Assembly: GCA_949288485.1 (NCBI GenBank)
Contig: CASEKC010000001.1
Coordinates: 230,241-294,240 of the forward strand
Source of the DNA: an uncultured bacterium
GTDB lineage: Bacteria > Bacillota_I > Bacilli_A > RFN20 > CAG-826
Direction of reading: 5' to 3'
DNA: 64,000 nucleotides
A program made the translations under genes and the position numbers. Below are positions 36,693-47,366 of the stretch, in pieces. Every line of letters begins with the position of its first letter. Within the stretch, counting starts at the first letter, position 1. The notes under the pieces are model-generated. The model was not told the DNA's origin. It did not search any database and saw only the letters and a program-made list of their open reading frames with translations.

Positions 36693-37604
36693 TTATTTTA
36701 AAATGAAATCTTTTATGTCATTATAAACGAGCATATGTTCATCTTCATTTAAAATTTCATGTCTCATATGATCATAAAGTTTTAAAGTGACATTTAAATT
36801 ATGGTTTTTATAAATTTTAGTTAAAGATACTAATCCTTTTCCATTATTTCCAACTGGATCTTCTTTCCCGCCTAAAATTAAAATAGGAAGAGTTTTAGAA
36901 ATATTATCAATATTTTTTTCTTTTTGAATAGTAGATAATCCTTTTAAGAAATTTTTATAAAATTTATTAGTTGGTCTAACTCCACTTAAAGGATCTTCAT
37001 CATACTTTTTAACATTTTCTAAATTATAAGAAAGCCATTCATTAACAGAACTTATTTTTTTATTTTTTACGCTTTTTTCATATGCACCAATTGATAAATT
37101 ATGAAATAGTTTTGCTTTTTTATTTTCGTTTCCTTTATTAATTAAAATTTTAGAAAGAAAATAACCTACCTTAACTAAAGAATTTCTTCCATTGCTTCCA
37201 ATTAATATACATTTATCAATTGTTTCACTATATTTTTCAATATATCCTTGCATTATAAAAGAACCCATTGAATGAGCGATATTAATTAAAGGTTTATCAT
37301 TATTTAAAGATTTCAACATTTTGTTGAAATCTTTAATAGTTTCAATCATTTTAAAGAAATAATCATCACAAGGATTCATTAATTCGCCATTTTTTTCACC
37401 TTGTCCATAATGATTTAATGAGTAAACGTTATAACCTAATGAATTTAAAAAGCTAGCAAAGTCATTATATCTTAAAGAATGTTCTGCCATACCAGTAACA
37501 ATTAATATATTTCCTTTTAAGGATGTAGCACTATCTTCAATAATCCGTTTATGACCATATAAAATATCATTATATTTATTTTTAAAAGATAATTCTTGAA
37601 CCAT
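36693..37604 (-). CDS. Alpha/beta hydrolase, lysophospholipase/monoacylglycerol lipase type
   Basis: Serine hydrolase of 303 residues. VTGMAEHSLRYNDFASFL (oxyanion region, about 36-53) and NHYGQGEKNG precede nucleophile Ser112 in IAHSMGSF, followed by Asp249 in LGGKEDPVG and His282 in DHMRHEIL. The Hydrolase_4 pattern matches bacterial monoglyceride lipases and lysophospholipases, which release fatty acids from membrane or dietary lipids. No signal peptide is seen, so it is probably cytoplasmic. It lies 32 bases after the second AAA/DUF4143 gene and may be cotranscribed with it. Confidence 0.88.
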   Translation of the reverse strand: MVQELSFKNKYNDILYGHKRIIEDSATSLKGNILIVTGMAEHSLRYNDFASFLNSLGYNVYSLNHYGQGEKNGELMNPCDDYFFKMIETIKDFNKMLKSLNNDKPLINIAHSMGSFIMQGYIEKYSETIDKCILIGSNGRNSLVKVGYFLSKILINKGNENKKAKLFHNLSIGAYEKSVKNKKISSVNEWLSYNLENVKKYDEDPLSGVRPTNKFYKNFLKGLSTIQKEKNIDNISKTLPILILGGKEDPVGNNGKGLVSLTKIYKNHNLNVTLKLYDHMRHEILNEDEHMLVYNDIKDFILK

Positions 37605-37636
37605 ATATTTAGTCTCCTTTTTAATAAAATAAATAA

Positions 37637-38869
37637 TTAGATGCCGCTTAAAGGTATTACATAAATACCATTAGATAAAGAATAAATTGTATCTGTTAAA
37701 GAAATTATTCCACAATTTCCTTTTAAATAAGAACATTTATCTAAACACTTAAATGCTTTAATATCACTTAAAGAATATTTTATCCCAGACTTACATTCTA
37801 TTAAATTCATCATTCCACCATTAATAATAATTAAATCTATCTCATTTTGATTTTTATCACGATAATAATACAAAGATGGATTATTTATTCCGTTATTTAG
37901 AAAGCTTTTTCTAATTTCATTGATTATATAAGTTTCGACAAAACGGCCTGCAAAAGCACTCCTAAGTAAAGTTTCTGGATTATCTAATCTAGCTAAATAT
38001 GCAGCTAAACCTGTATCAGAAAAATATAATTTAGGTCTTTTAACAATTCTTTTAACAATCGATGAATCATTATATGGTTCTAAAAGATGAATAATATCAG
38101 CGCTTAGTAATACGCTTATCCAATTTTTAACAGTTTTGGTATCAATGCCAATAATTTTTCCAATATTATCATAAATTAATTCTTCGCCTGTTAAGGAAGC
38201 TAAAAGTTCCATAAAACGTCTAAATAATAGTTTATCTTTTATATTAATGACATCATTAACATCTCTTTCTATATAAGTTTCAACATAGTCAGAATAAAAA
38301 CGAGAAGAAGTTAATAAATCGTTTGAATATAACTCTGGATAAAAACCTTTACAAATCAATTTATATAAATCAACGGGATTTAAAGGAAATTTTCGTGATT
38401 TCTCATTAACTTTTTTTAAATCAAAATCAAAAGTTTCCTCATTCGTATTTAATATTTCACTTCTTGAAAGAGGCGACATATGAATAATAGAAATTCTTCC
38501 AGAATTAGACTCACTTACTCCTTTCATTAATTTGTAGATTTGAGAGCTAGTCAAAATATACATCCCATAATTTTTTTCATTTTTTAACTTCTCTTCATTA
38601 ACCTTTTCTTCAATCGCTTCAAAAAGGTTTGGAGCTTTTTGTATCTCGTCAATAATTAAAGGGAAAGGATGTAAAGATAAAAACAAACTTGGATCATCTA
38701 TAGCAATCTGTTTTTCTCTACTGTTATCTAAAGAGACATAATTAAACCCTTTTTTAATAAAAATAGAGGCAAGTGTTGATTTTCCTACTTGTCTTGCACC
38801 ACTAATTAAAGTAATTGGTCGAGATTTTATGGATAACTCTATTTCTTTAAGAATTGTTCTATAAATCAT
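37637..38869 (-). CDS. AAA ATPase with C-terminal DUF4143, copy 2
   Basis: A 410-residue protein. Walker A GARQVGKST (24-32), Walker B PLIIDEIQ (70-77), sensor region YILTSSQ, then the DUF4143 half with YVETYIERDV, YFSDTGLAAYLARL, FVETYIINEIRKS and a nuclease-like ending NEIDLIIINGG then NLIECKSG. This is a textbook member of the very common AAA_14-DUF4143 group, whose role is unresolved. Its TATAAT lies only 14 bases before the ATG, which has no RBS, so the mRNA leader would be about 7 bases. A long inverted repeat overlaps the promoter. Confidence 0.9.
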   Translation of the reverse strand: MIYRTILKEIELSIKSRPITLISGARQVGKSTLASIFIKKGFNYVSLDNSREKQIAIDDPSLFLSLHPFPLIIDEIQKAPNLFEAIEEKVNEEKLKNEKNYGMYILTSSQIYKLMKGVSESNSGRISIIHMSPLSRSEILNTNEETFDFDLKKVNEKSRKFPLNPVDLYKLICKGFYPELYSNDLLTSSRFYSDYVETYIERDVNDVINIKDKLLFRRFMELLASLTGEELIYDNIGKIIGIDTKTVKNWISVLLSADIIHLLEPYNDSSIVKRIVKRPKLYFSDTGLAAYLARLDNPETLLRSAFAGRFVETYIINEIRKSFLNNGINNPSLYYYRDKNQNEIDLIIINGGMMNLIECKSGIKYSLSDIKAFKCLDKCSYLKGNCGIISLTDTIYSLSNGIYVIPLSGI

Positions 38870-38882
38870 ATTATTTGATCAC

Positions 38883-38926
38883 ATTATAATATGGACAAAT
38901 TTGGACTTCAGCTCCAAATTTGTCCA
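38883..38926 (-). promoter_or_regulatory. Promoter box and 14-bp inverted repeat before the DUF4143 ATPase
   Basis: Minus-strand TATAAT (38883-38888) is preceded by a perfect 14-bp inverted repeat: TGGACAAATTTGGA (38892-38905) and TCCAAATTTGTCCA (38913-38926), with a 7-base spacer. The repeat covers the place of the -35 box and no good -35 hexamer is visible. It also lies 19 bases after the tex stop codon but lacks a U-tract, so an operator is more likely than a terminator. Confidence 0.65.
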
Positions 38927-38944
38927 AAAATCAAATTTATGCGA

Positions 38945-41092
38945 TTATTTTGCTTGTTTTATCGATAAACCTATTCTTTTTTTAGCAACATCTACGCTAA
39001 TAACTTTAACTTTTACTAATTGGTTAACACTATAAAGTGAAGAAATATCTTTTATAAAAGAATCAGAAATTTCGCTAATATGAACAAGTCCGTCTTGATG
39101 AACATTTATATCAACAAACATCCCAAAATCCATAATATTTCTAATTGTTCCAGTTAAAATCATACCTACTTTTAAGTCTTCAATAGTTTTAGCTTCATTA
39201 TTAAGTTCAACGATTTCTAAAGACTCACGAATATCTCTTCCAGGATTTTTAATTTCATCAATTATATCTTTTAAAGTTTCTTTACCAATATCTGGATGAT
39301 TCTTTAAGAAATTATTTTCATTAAATTTGGCTAATTTTAATTCTTTTTCATCTAAAGAATCTTTTAAAACATCGATTTTAGTTTCTTTTAAAATTTCTTT
39401 TGCTTCTAAATAATTATCAGGATGAATTGAGGTGTTATCTAATATTTCATCACTATCTTCAATTCTTAAAAATCCAGCACATTGTTTAAATGTTTTTTCT
39501 TTTAAACCTTTAACTTTTAATAATTCATTTCTATTTTTAAAATTTCCATTACTTTTACGATATTCATAAATATTAGTAGCTATTGAAGAAGTAATTCCAG
39601 AAACATAAGAAAGCAAAGAAACACTAGCGGTATTAAGTTTTACGCCAACCTTATTAACGCAATCTTCAACTACTTTTTTAAGAGCTTCATTTAATTTTGT
39701 TTGATTCATATCGTGTTGATATTGTCCAACACCGATTGCTTTTGGTTCAATTTTTACTAATTCTGCAAGTGGATCAATAATTCTTCTTGCTAAAGAAATA
39801 GCACTTCTTTTTTCAACAGTTAATTCAGGAAATTCTTTTTCTGCTAATTTTGATGCACTATAAACACTAGCTCCGCTTTCATTTACTATAAAAATCTTAC
39901 AATTCGTTAATCCATATTCTTTAATCATATCATTTAAAATTGTTTCACTTTCTCTTGAAGCCGTTCCATTACCTAAAGCAATATAATCGATGTTATATTT
40001 TTTAATTAAAACAGCAATTTCCTTTTTGCCATCTTCTATTTTTTCTTTGCTTCCACTTGTTATATAAACGACTCCTATATCATGAGGAATAGATAATTCA
40101 TCAACATAAGCATATTTGCATCCACTTTTAAATCCAGGATCCAAACCAAGAATTTTTTTATTTTTTAATGGCGGATATAAAAGTAAAGCTTCAAGATTTT
40201 TCTTAAAAACTTCTATAGATTTATCTTCGCATTTTTCCTTAACTTCACTATTAATTTCATTTTCAACGCTTGGAAGAATAATTCTTTTTAAACTATCATT
40301 AATTGCTTCTTTAAAAATATCTAAATAATTCGAATCTAAAAAATCTTTTATTATTCTTTCTTTTATAACATCTTTATCATAAGAAAAAGACATTTTTAAA
40401 CATTCTTCTTTTTCACCTCTAGCAATGGCTAAATATTGATAAGGTTTAATTCTTTTTATTTCTATACTAAAAGAAGCATATGTCCCATATGTATCTTTTT
40501 CATCTTTCTTTTTCTCTTTCGATTCTATTAGTCCATGATTAAAAATATAATTTTTAATATATTTACGATATTTAGCTTCATCTCCAATGTCTTCACTTAA
40601 AATATCGATGACTCCACTTTTTACGTCATCAATTGTATTCAATTTCTTGGTTTCATCGATAAAAGAAGATAAAAATTTATCAAAATCATCGATTTTTTTA
40701 TTTAAATAAATAAGATTCGTAATCTGATCTAGACCTTTTTCTTTAGCAATAACACCTCTTGTTTTTCTTTTTTCTTTATAAGGTCGATATAAATCTTCAA
40801 CTTCAGCTAAAGTTTTGGCATTTAAAATTTCTTCTTTTAATTCTGGAGTCAACTTATTTTTCTCATCAATTAATTTAATAACGCTTTCTTTTCTATCATT
40901 TAAATTTCTTAAATAAGATAATCTATCTTCAATATCACGTAGATTTTTATCAGTTAAATTTCCAGTTACATCTTTTTTATAACGAGCAATATAAGGAACC
41001 GTGTTCCCTTCATCTAAAAGCGAAATTGCTGCTTCTACTTGTTTATTTTTAAGTGATAATTCTTCACTTATTTGATAAATTATATCTAACAT
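38945..41092 (-). CDS. tex: Tex-family RNA-binding transcription accessory protein
   Basis: A 715-residue Tex protein: N-terminal helical region with NTVPYIARYKKDVTGNL, a YqgF-like RNase H-fold domain (ILGLDPGFKSGCKYAYVD, about 318-335), helix-hairpin-helix segments (VSGITSSIATNIYEYR, LLKVKGLKEKTF) and a C-terminal S1 domain (about 643-712, GTIRNIMDFGMFVDI). It binds RNA and affects transcription elongation or termination. The length is normal for the family. The only gene between it and the operator is the downstream ATPase. Confidence 0.95.
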   Translation of the reverse strand: MLDIIYQISEELSLKNKQVEAAISLLDEGNTVPYIARYKKDVTGNLTDKNLRDIEDRLSYLRNLNDRKESVIKLIDEKNKLTPELKEEILNAKTLAEVEDLYRPYKEKRKTRGVIAKEKGLDQITNLIYLNKKIDDFDKFLSSFIDETKKLNTIDDVKSGVIDILSEDIGDEAKYRKYIKNYIFNHGLIESKEKKKDEKDTYGTYASFSIEIKRIKPYQYLAIARGEKEECLKMSFSYDKDVIKERIIKDFLDSNYLDIFKEAINDSLKRIILPSVENEINSEVKEKCEDKSIEVFKKNLEALLLYPPLKNKKILGLDPGFKSGCKYAYVDELSIPHDIGVVYITSGSKEKIEDGKKEIAVLIKKYNIDYIALGNGTASRESETILNDMIKEYGLTNCKIFIVNESGASVYSASKLAEKEFPELTVEKRSAISLARRIIDPLAELVKIEPKAIGVGQYQHDMNQTKLNEALKKVVEDCVNKVGVKLNTASVSLLSYVSGITSSIATNIYEYRKSNGNFKNRNELLKVKGLKEKTFKQCAGFLRIEDSDEILDNTSIHPDNYLEAKEILKETKIDVLKDSLDEKELKLAKFNENNFLKNHPDIGKETLKDIIDEIKNPGRDIRESLEIVELNNEAKTIEDLKVGMILTGTIRNIMDFGMFVDINVHQDGLVHISEISDSFIKDISSLYSVNQLVKVKVISVDVAKKRIGLSIKQAK

Positions 41093-41143
41093 ATTTTAAA
41101 TTTCCTTTGCTTAAAAATTATATCAAAATTAATCTTTTTATCA

Positions 41144-42505
41144 TTAAGTATTTTTATTATCTTTATTTTCAATAAATAGTGTTTTCTTTTTCCATTTGAT
41201 AAATACAATTAATAAAGCAACAATCGCAGTTAATAAACTAGAAATTGGAAAATTTAGCCAAATTCCTAAATCTGAAAGTGAATAAAAACATAAAATTAAT
41301 ATAAAAGGGAAAATACAAGAAATCGAAAGAGAAATCATAGTTGCTTCAATCGGTCTAGAAATTGCGGCAAAAAAAGATTGAAGAGAAAAAGAAATCCGCC
41401 TTGTTAAATAAGTAAAAGCATAAATAAATATTGCAAAACTTGTAATTGCTACAGTTTCTTCTAAATTTGATTCAGTAAAAATAAGAGCAAAATTTGTTGG
41501 AAAAGAAATCATTAAAATAAAAGAAATTAAGCAGACTAAAAATGAAGAAATCAAACATAAAATTTCAATCTTTTTAACTCTATCCATCTTGTTTGCGCCA
41601 TAATTATATCCAATTGCTGGTTGTAAAGAATCACACATACCATAAAGGATAGGTATAATAAAACATTCAATATACATTAAAGTTCCATAAGCACTTACAC
41701 CGGCTTCACCAACCATTTTTAAAAGTAATATATTAAAAACTATACCTGGTAATTTTCCAGCAATATTATTTAAAAATATAGGTAAACCATTTTTAAAGAT
41801 TAAAAATACATCTTTTTTAGTAACTTTTGGATAAATAAATTGAATATCTAACTTTTTTAATAAAAAAGGAAGATAAGAAATAATTGAAAATATTAAAAAA
41901 GAAATACACGAAGCAAGCGCACTTCCAAATATACCAAATTTAAAAACACCTAAAAATAAATATTCCAAAATAATAATTAGTAATGACATTGAAATATTAA
42001 TGGTCATACTTGTTTTAATTTTTCCACAAACTCTTAAAAAATTATCAACTGCAAAGATTATCGCAGAAAAAGGTAAAAATATTACATAAGTTTGTAAATA
42101 TTCAATTCCTAAACTTTTAAGTTCTCCTTCAGCCCCCATAATATCAAGTATAAAAGGAGCTAAAAAATAACTTAAAACAGCTAAAACAAATTCAAAAATT
42201 AATATAAAAAGTGTCGCAAAAGTAAATATTCTATTTGCTTCCTCGTTTCTTTTTTCTCCTAATCTAATCGCCATTAATACGCTTGAACCTACTCCAACCA
42301 TATCAGCAACAGAAAACATAATATATATAAAAGGCCAAACTAGATTAACTGCGCTAAATGCAGTTTGCCCTAAATAAAGCGAAACAAAAAATCCATCAAT
42401 AACTACATAAATAGCACTAAAAAGCATTCCGATTGCACCAGGAATTGCTATCTTAAAAAATAATTTTCTAATCGGAGCTTTTTCAAAAAAAGTTGTTTTT
42501 AACAT
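41144..42505 (-). CDS. MATE-family multidrug/metabolite exporter
   Basis: Twelve-helix antiporter of 453 residues. The first repeat begins APIRKLFFKIAIPGAIGML, with YVVIDGFFVSLYLGQTAFSAVNL (MATE signature) and VGVGSSVLMAIRLGEKR after it. The second repeat has the ISCIFPFILIL end. It likely exports cationic drugs or metabolites using Na+ or H+. The ATG at 42505 is chosen because AAAGGA lies 9 bases before it. An in-frame start 24 bases earlier has no RBS. Confidence 0.9.
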   Translation of the reverse strand: MLKTTFFEKAPIRKLFFKIAIPGAIGMLFSAIYVVIDGFFVSLYLGQTAFSAVNLVWPFIYIMFSVADMVGVGSSVLMAIRLGEKRNEEANRIFTFATLFILIFEFVLAVLSYFLAPFILDIMGAEGELKSLGIEYLQTYVIFLPFSAIIFAVDNFLRVCGKIKTSMTINISMSLLIIILEYLFLGVFKFGIFGSALASCISFLIFSIISYLPFLLKKLDIQFIYPKVTKKDVFLIFKNGLPIFLNNIAGKLPGIVFNILLLKMVGEAGVSAYGTLMYIECFIIPILYGMCDSLQPAIGYNYGANKMDRVKKIEILCLISSFLVCLISFILMISFPTNFALIFTESNLEETVAITSFAIFIYAFTYLTRRISFSLQSFFAAISRPIEATMISLSISCIFPFILILCFYSLSDLGIWLNFPISSLLTAIVALLIVFIKWKKKTLFIENKDNKNT

Positions 42506-42623
42506 ATAAATAAATCCTTTCAAATACACTCTTCTTACTTAAGATATAAATTTCATGCAATCTTAAAATTATAATATATACAAATATTCAAAAACAATTT
42601 TAACGATAATTTTGCTTATTTAT

Positions 42624-42657
42624 AAAAAAATAAGAACCCTATATGAGTTCTTATTTT
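42624..42657 (-). terminator. Terminator of groESL
   Basis: An 11-bp stem (AAAATAAGAAC at 42627-42637, GTTCTTATTTT at 42647-42657), a 9-base loop and a U-run on the minus strand, 19 bases after the groEL stop. Confidence 0.9.
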
Positions 42658-42675
42658 GTTAAAATTATTCAAAAA

Positions 42676-44313
<1,638 letters not shown>

Positions 44314-44577
44314 TTATTCAACGATTGCTAAAATATCTTCTTCTTTAACTAAAAGATATTCATTATCATTTTCATCTTTATAAGATGTAGTTGAATATTC
44401 TTTATAAATGACTTTTTTTCCGTTATTAATATCTTTATTTTTAACATCTTCTCCTTTGTCATAAACAGTGGCTACATTTCCACTATCTTTTTTAGAAGAT
44501 AAAATAATATCTCCAAATTTCTTTTCTTGAGAGTCTTCCTTTTTTAATAAAACATAATTGTGTAAAGGTTTAATCAT
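44314..44577 (-). CDS. groES: Co-chaperonin GroES
   Basis: An 87-residue co-chaperonin. It starts IKPLHNYVLLKKEDSQEKKF and has the GNVATVYDKGEDV region and KKVIYKEYSTTSYKDENDNEYLLVKEEDILAIVE. The mobile loop (about 16-30) is shorter and more charged than in model species. GGAGG precedes the ATG. It lies 21 bases upstream of groEL, under a CIRCE-like operator. Confidence 0.95.
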   Translation of the reverse strand: MIKPLHNYVLLKKEDSQEKKFGDIILSSKKDSGNVATVYDKGEDVKNKDINNGKKVIYKEYSTTSYKDENDNEYLLVKEEDILAIVE

Positions 44578-44614
44578 AAATTAAATTTCCTCCTTATTTT
44601 TGAAAACTAATAAT

Positions 44615-44656
44615 ATTATAATCCACTTTTTAGCAGTCGCAAGTACAAAGTGCTAA
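44615..44656 (-). promoter_or_regulatory. groESL promoter with degenerate CIRCE (HrcA operator)
   Basis: TTAGCAGTC (44630-44638), a 9-base spacer and AAGTGCTAA (44648-44656) match the CIRCE consensus TTAGCACTC-N9-GAGTGCTAA except at two positions. Minus-strand TTGCGA (44637-44642), 16 bases and TATAAT (44615-44620) form a promoter overlapping it. HrcA repression of groESL is expected. Confidence 0.88.
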
Positions 44657-44766
44657 AAAATCAATTTTTTGTTAAATTTACATTTTCTTAATATTTCTTT
44701 ACTTCTTTTTATAATCTTAATCTTTATAATATATAAAGAATAAGTTGTTTAAATAAGGGGTTAGTT

Positions 44767-46209
44767 ATGGAAGAATCGAATAAAACATCTACAAAACAAA
44801 AAGGTGGATTTCTTTCTTTTTTTAAGAACAAAAAGGAAAATAAAGTTGCTATTCGTTGGGTTTTATATGATGTAGGAAATAGTGCATTTACTATGGTTGC
44901 ATGTTCACTTTTTGCAATTTTCTTTCAAAATTTAGTAAATGTTGATTTTGGTGGAGCAAGCGATGCTGCGACTGATTATGGAAATAGTGTATACGCTCTT
45001 GTAACTTCTTTAATTACAATTTTAGGTGTTATTTTAGAACCATTATTTGGAACAATTTCAGATTTTAAAGGCTATAGGAAAAACTTATTTTTAATTTTTT
45101 CATTAATTGGTGTTGTAACTTGTATCGCTTTAGGATTGGAAATGAATCATATAATCTGGTTAGTCCTTTTAATTATTAGCAAAATTGTATATAACGGCGC
45201 ACTTATGATATATGATTCGATGCTCGTAGATGTAACAAGCGAAGATAAGGTAGATGAAGTATCTTCATATGGATATGCTTTAGGATATATTGGTAGTTGT
45301 ATTCCTTTTTTAATAGGTGTTGCAATTGTTGCTTTTTGTTTTACAAATTTTAATTTAGCTCCTGGAGAAGAAGCTGGAATGGCTCACTCTTTAACCGTTC
45401 CATGGGGATATTTAATTTGTTTTGCAATTAATGGTTTATGGTGGCTTTCTTTTACTATTCCTCTTTATAAATCATACGAACAAAAATATGGATTAGAAAG
45501 TAGACATAATGTTGCCCATAGTATATTAGAATCATATAAAAGACTTGGAAGAACATTTAAAAAAGTTAAAACTCATAAAGGCATTTTTCTATTTTTACTT
45601 TCATTCTTCTTTTATATCGATGGAGTTTATTCAATCATAGACTTAGCAATGAAAATTTCAACTTCTTTAGGTGTAGATCAAGTTCAAGCTTTAATCGCTT
45701 TAGTTATGGTCCAATTTATTGCTTTCCCAGCATGTATAGTTATTGCTAAATTATCAAAAAAATATCGAACAGACCATTTAATTTTAGCATGTATTGGTGG
45801 ATATTTATTTATTACAGTTTTTGGAGTATTTATCTCTCAAACTTGGATGTTTTATGTTCTTGCTATATTTGTTGGTCTTTTCCAAGGCGGAATACAATCA
45901 ATGTCTAGAAGCTATTTAACTAAAATTATTGATAAACAAGATAGCGGTGAATTCTTTTCTCTTTATGATGCATTTGGAAAAGGAGCTTCTTTTTTAGGAA
46001 CATTACTTTATGGTGTTATTAATGCAGTTTGTGCTACTTCTTCTAATGAATTTGTTGCTAAATATTCATCCAATTTTGGAATCATTCCTTTATCAATATT
46101 AGTAATTATTGGTGGAATTATTTTTATAAAAACAATGAAAATAAACGAAGAAAAATTATTAAATAAATCAAATATAGAAAATAATGAAGAAATTATTAAA
46201 AATGAATAA
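44767..46209 (+). CDS. UMF1/Atg22-family MFS transporter
   Basis: A 480-residue carrier with about 12 transmembrane helices. The UMF1 start RWVLYDVGNSAFTMV, NGALMIYDSMLVDVTS (loop motif), EVSSYGYALGYIGSC and FQGGIQSMSRSYLTKI with EFFSLYDAFGKGASFLG are all present. These carriers resemble yeast Atg22 and are usually assigned to solute efflux, without a fixed substrate in bacteria. A basic N-terminus and charged C-terminus are cytoplasmic. It is divergent from groESL. TAAGGGG before the ATG is a plausible RBS. Confidence 0.88.
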   Translation: MEESNKTSTKQKGGFLSFFKNKKENKVAIRWVLYDVGNSAFTMVACSLFAIFFQNLVNVDFGGASDAATDYGNSVYALVTSLITILGVILEPLFGTISDFKGYRKNLFLIFSLIGVVTCIALGLEMNHIIWLVLLIISKIVYNGALMIYDSMLVDVTSEDKVDEVSSYGYALGYIGSCIPFLIGVAIVAFCFTNFNLAPGEEAGMAHSLTVPWGYLICFAINGLWWLSFTIPLYKSYEQKYGLESRHNVAHSILESYKRLGRTFKKVKTHKGIFLFLLSFFFYIDGVYSIIDLAMKISTSLGVDQVQALIALVMVQFIAFPACIVIAKLSKKYRTDHLILACIGGYLFITVFGVFISQTWMFYVLAIFVGLFQGGIQSMSRSYLTKIIDKQDSGEFFSLYDAFGKGASFLGTLLYGVINAVCATSSNEFVAKYSSNFGIIPLSILVIIGGIIFIKTMKINEEKLLNKSNIENNEEIIKNE

Positions 46210-46241
46210 AAATAAAAATCGCTAAGTGCGGTTTTTATTTT
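46209..46241. terminator. Bidirectional terminator between convergent genes
   Basis: A 14-bp stem (from AAAATAAAAATCGC at 46209-46222 to GCGGTTTTTATTTT at 46228-46241) with one G-U position and a 5-base loop. It overlaps both stop codons and serves the MFS gene and the convergent MscS gene. Confidence 0.85.
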
Positions 46242-47181
46242 TCTTTTGTTTATTTTTCTTTTCAGTTTTTAATTCTATTTTTTTAATAAAATCTACCTCA
46301 TCTTCTTTTTTCCTTTCTTTTTCAATTCTTTTTGGTAAAGGTTTATTATCTATAGGCAATTTAATTTCGTCTTTTAATAACCTAACTTCAAGTTGATCAA
46401 AAGGAATAGAAATATCATTTTTCTTAAACTCATTAAATATTTGTTCATTAAATAAATATTTTAAATCCCAATAATCCTCACTATCACACCAACATTTTGA
46501 AATAAAAGTAATTGAAGAATCATTAAATTTATCAATATTTACAGAAATTTTTTTATCTAAATAAACTCTTCCATCTGATTTTATTACATTTAAAATTACT
46601 TCTTTGACTTTATTAATATCTGATGAATAAGCCACATCAAATCTTAAATCTAAACGTCTTATTCCAGTTCGATCGTAATTTATAATTTCTTCTTTAGCAA
46701 CCGTAGAATTAGGAATGATTATTTCTTTATTATCGGTAGTTAATAAAGTTGTTGTCATTGTATTTATAGATAAAACAGTTCCTTCTTCATCGCCTATTTG
46801 AACATATTCACCAGTTTTAAAAGGCTTGGTTGAAACTAAAATTAAACCATTAAAAAGGTTGGATAAAGTATCTTGAATGGCTAAAGAAATGGCTAAACCA
46901 ACTATTGATAAAAGAGATACAAATCCAGCAATTGGTATTCCTATCATTTGAGAAACTATTAATAAAAGTAAAATATATAAAACGATTTTAATAACAGAGC
47001 AGAAAAATGAAATTGTTATTTTTTCCATTTTTTTATTTTTATTAAAAGCTTTTTTAATTATATACATTAAAATTTTTATTATAAAAATTCCTAAAACTAG
47101 TGTAATTATCGCAATAATAATCGCAATAGCGTTTTTATTTAACCAATCTTTACATAATTGCCAAAACTCGTTCCAGGTCAT
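46222..47181 (-). CDS. MscS-family mechanosensitive channel
   Basis: A 319-residue osmotic release valve. Three hydrophobic segments lie at about 18-42, 58-80 and 84-108. The pore-lining helix GLAISLAIQDTLSNLFNGLIL runs into the beta domain (PFKTGEYVQIGDEEGTVLSI, NKEIIIPNSTV) and the C-terminal alpha/beta domain. A lysine-rich tail of about 40 residues follows. Length is close to standard MscS. GGAG precedes the ATG. Confidence 0.93.
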   Translation of the reverse strand: MTWNEFWQLCKDWLNKNAIAIIIAIITLVLGIFIIKILMYIIKKAFNKNKKMEKITISFFCSVIKIVLYILLLLIVSQMIGIPIAGFVSLLSIVGLAISLAIQDTLSNLFNGLILVSTKPFKTGEYVQIGDEEGTVLSINTMTTTLLTTDNKEIIIPNSTVAKEEIINYDRTGIRRLDLRFDVAYSSDINKVKEVILNVIKSDGRVYLDKKISVNIDKFNDSSITFISKCWCDSEDYWDLKYLFNEQIFNEFKKNDISIPFDQLEVRLLKDEIKLPIDNKPLPKRIEKERKKEDEVDFIKKIELKTEKKNKQKKNKNRT

Positions 47182-47366
47182 GATTTAAAAACTCCTTTAT
47201 ATTAATATTTTATTAATTTTATCATTTTTATGAATATTTTCTTAATTTAAAAACCTTCTTGTACTACGTACGGGGTTCGGGTGAACCTTTTATATAAGAA
47301 CCCCGTTCTTATATTATATATATTTATAAATAAGTTATAATATAAAAGAAAAAGGAGATGAAAAAT
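47182..47366. promoter_or_regulatory. Divergent intergenic region with three competing hairpins (47270-47316)
   Basis: Bases 47270-47287 are GC-rich within AT-rich DNA. Three pairings share bases. GGTTC 47274-47278 pairs with GAACC 47283-47287 (loop GGGT, then UUUU). A 10-bp hairpin of 47292-47301 with 47305-47314 is centred on CCC. ACGGGGTTC 47270-47278 pairs over 9 bp with GAACCCCGT 47298-47306. The third excludes the other two. TATAAT for the rightward gene lies downstream at 47336-47341, so the element would be upstream of that transcript unless an earlier promoter is used. Confidence 0.6.
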
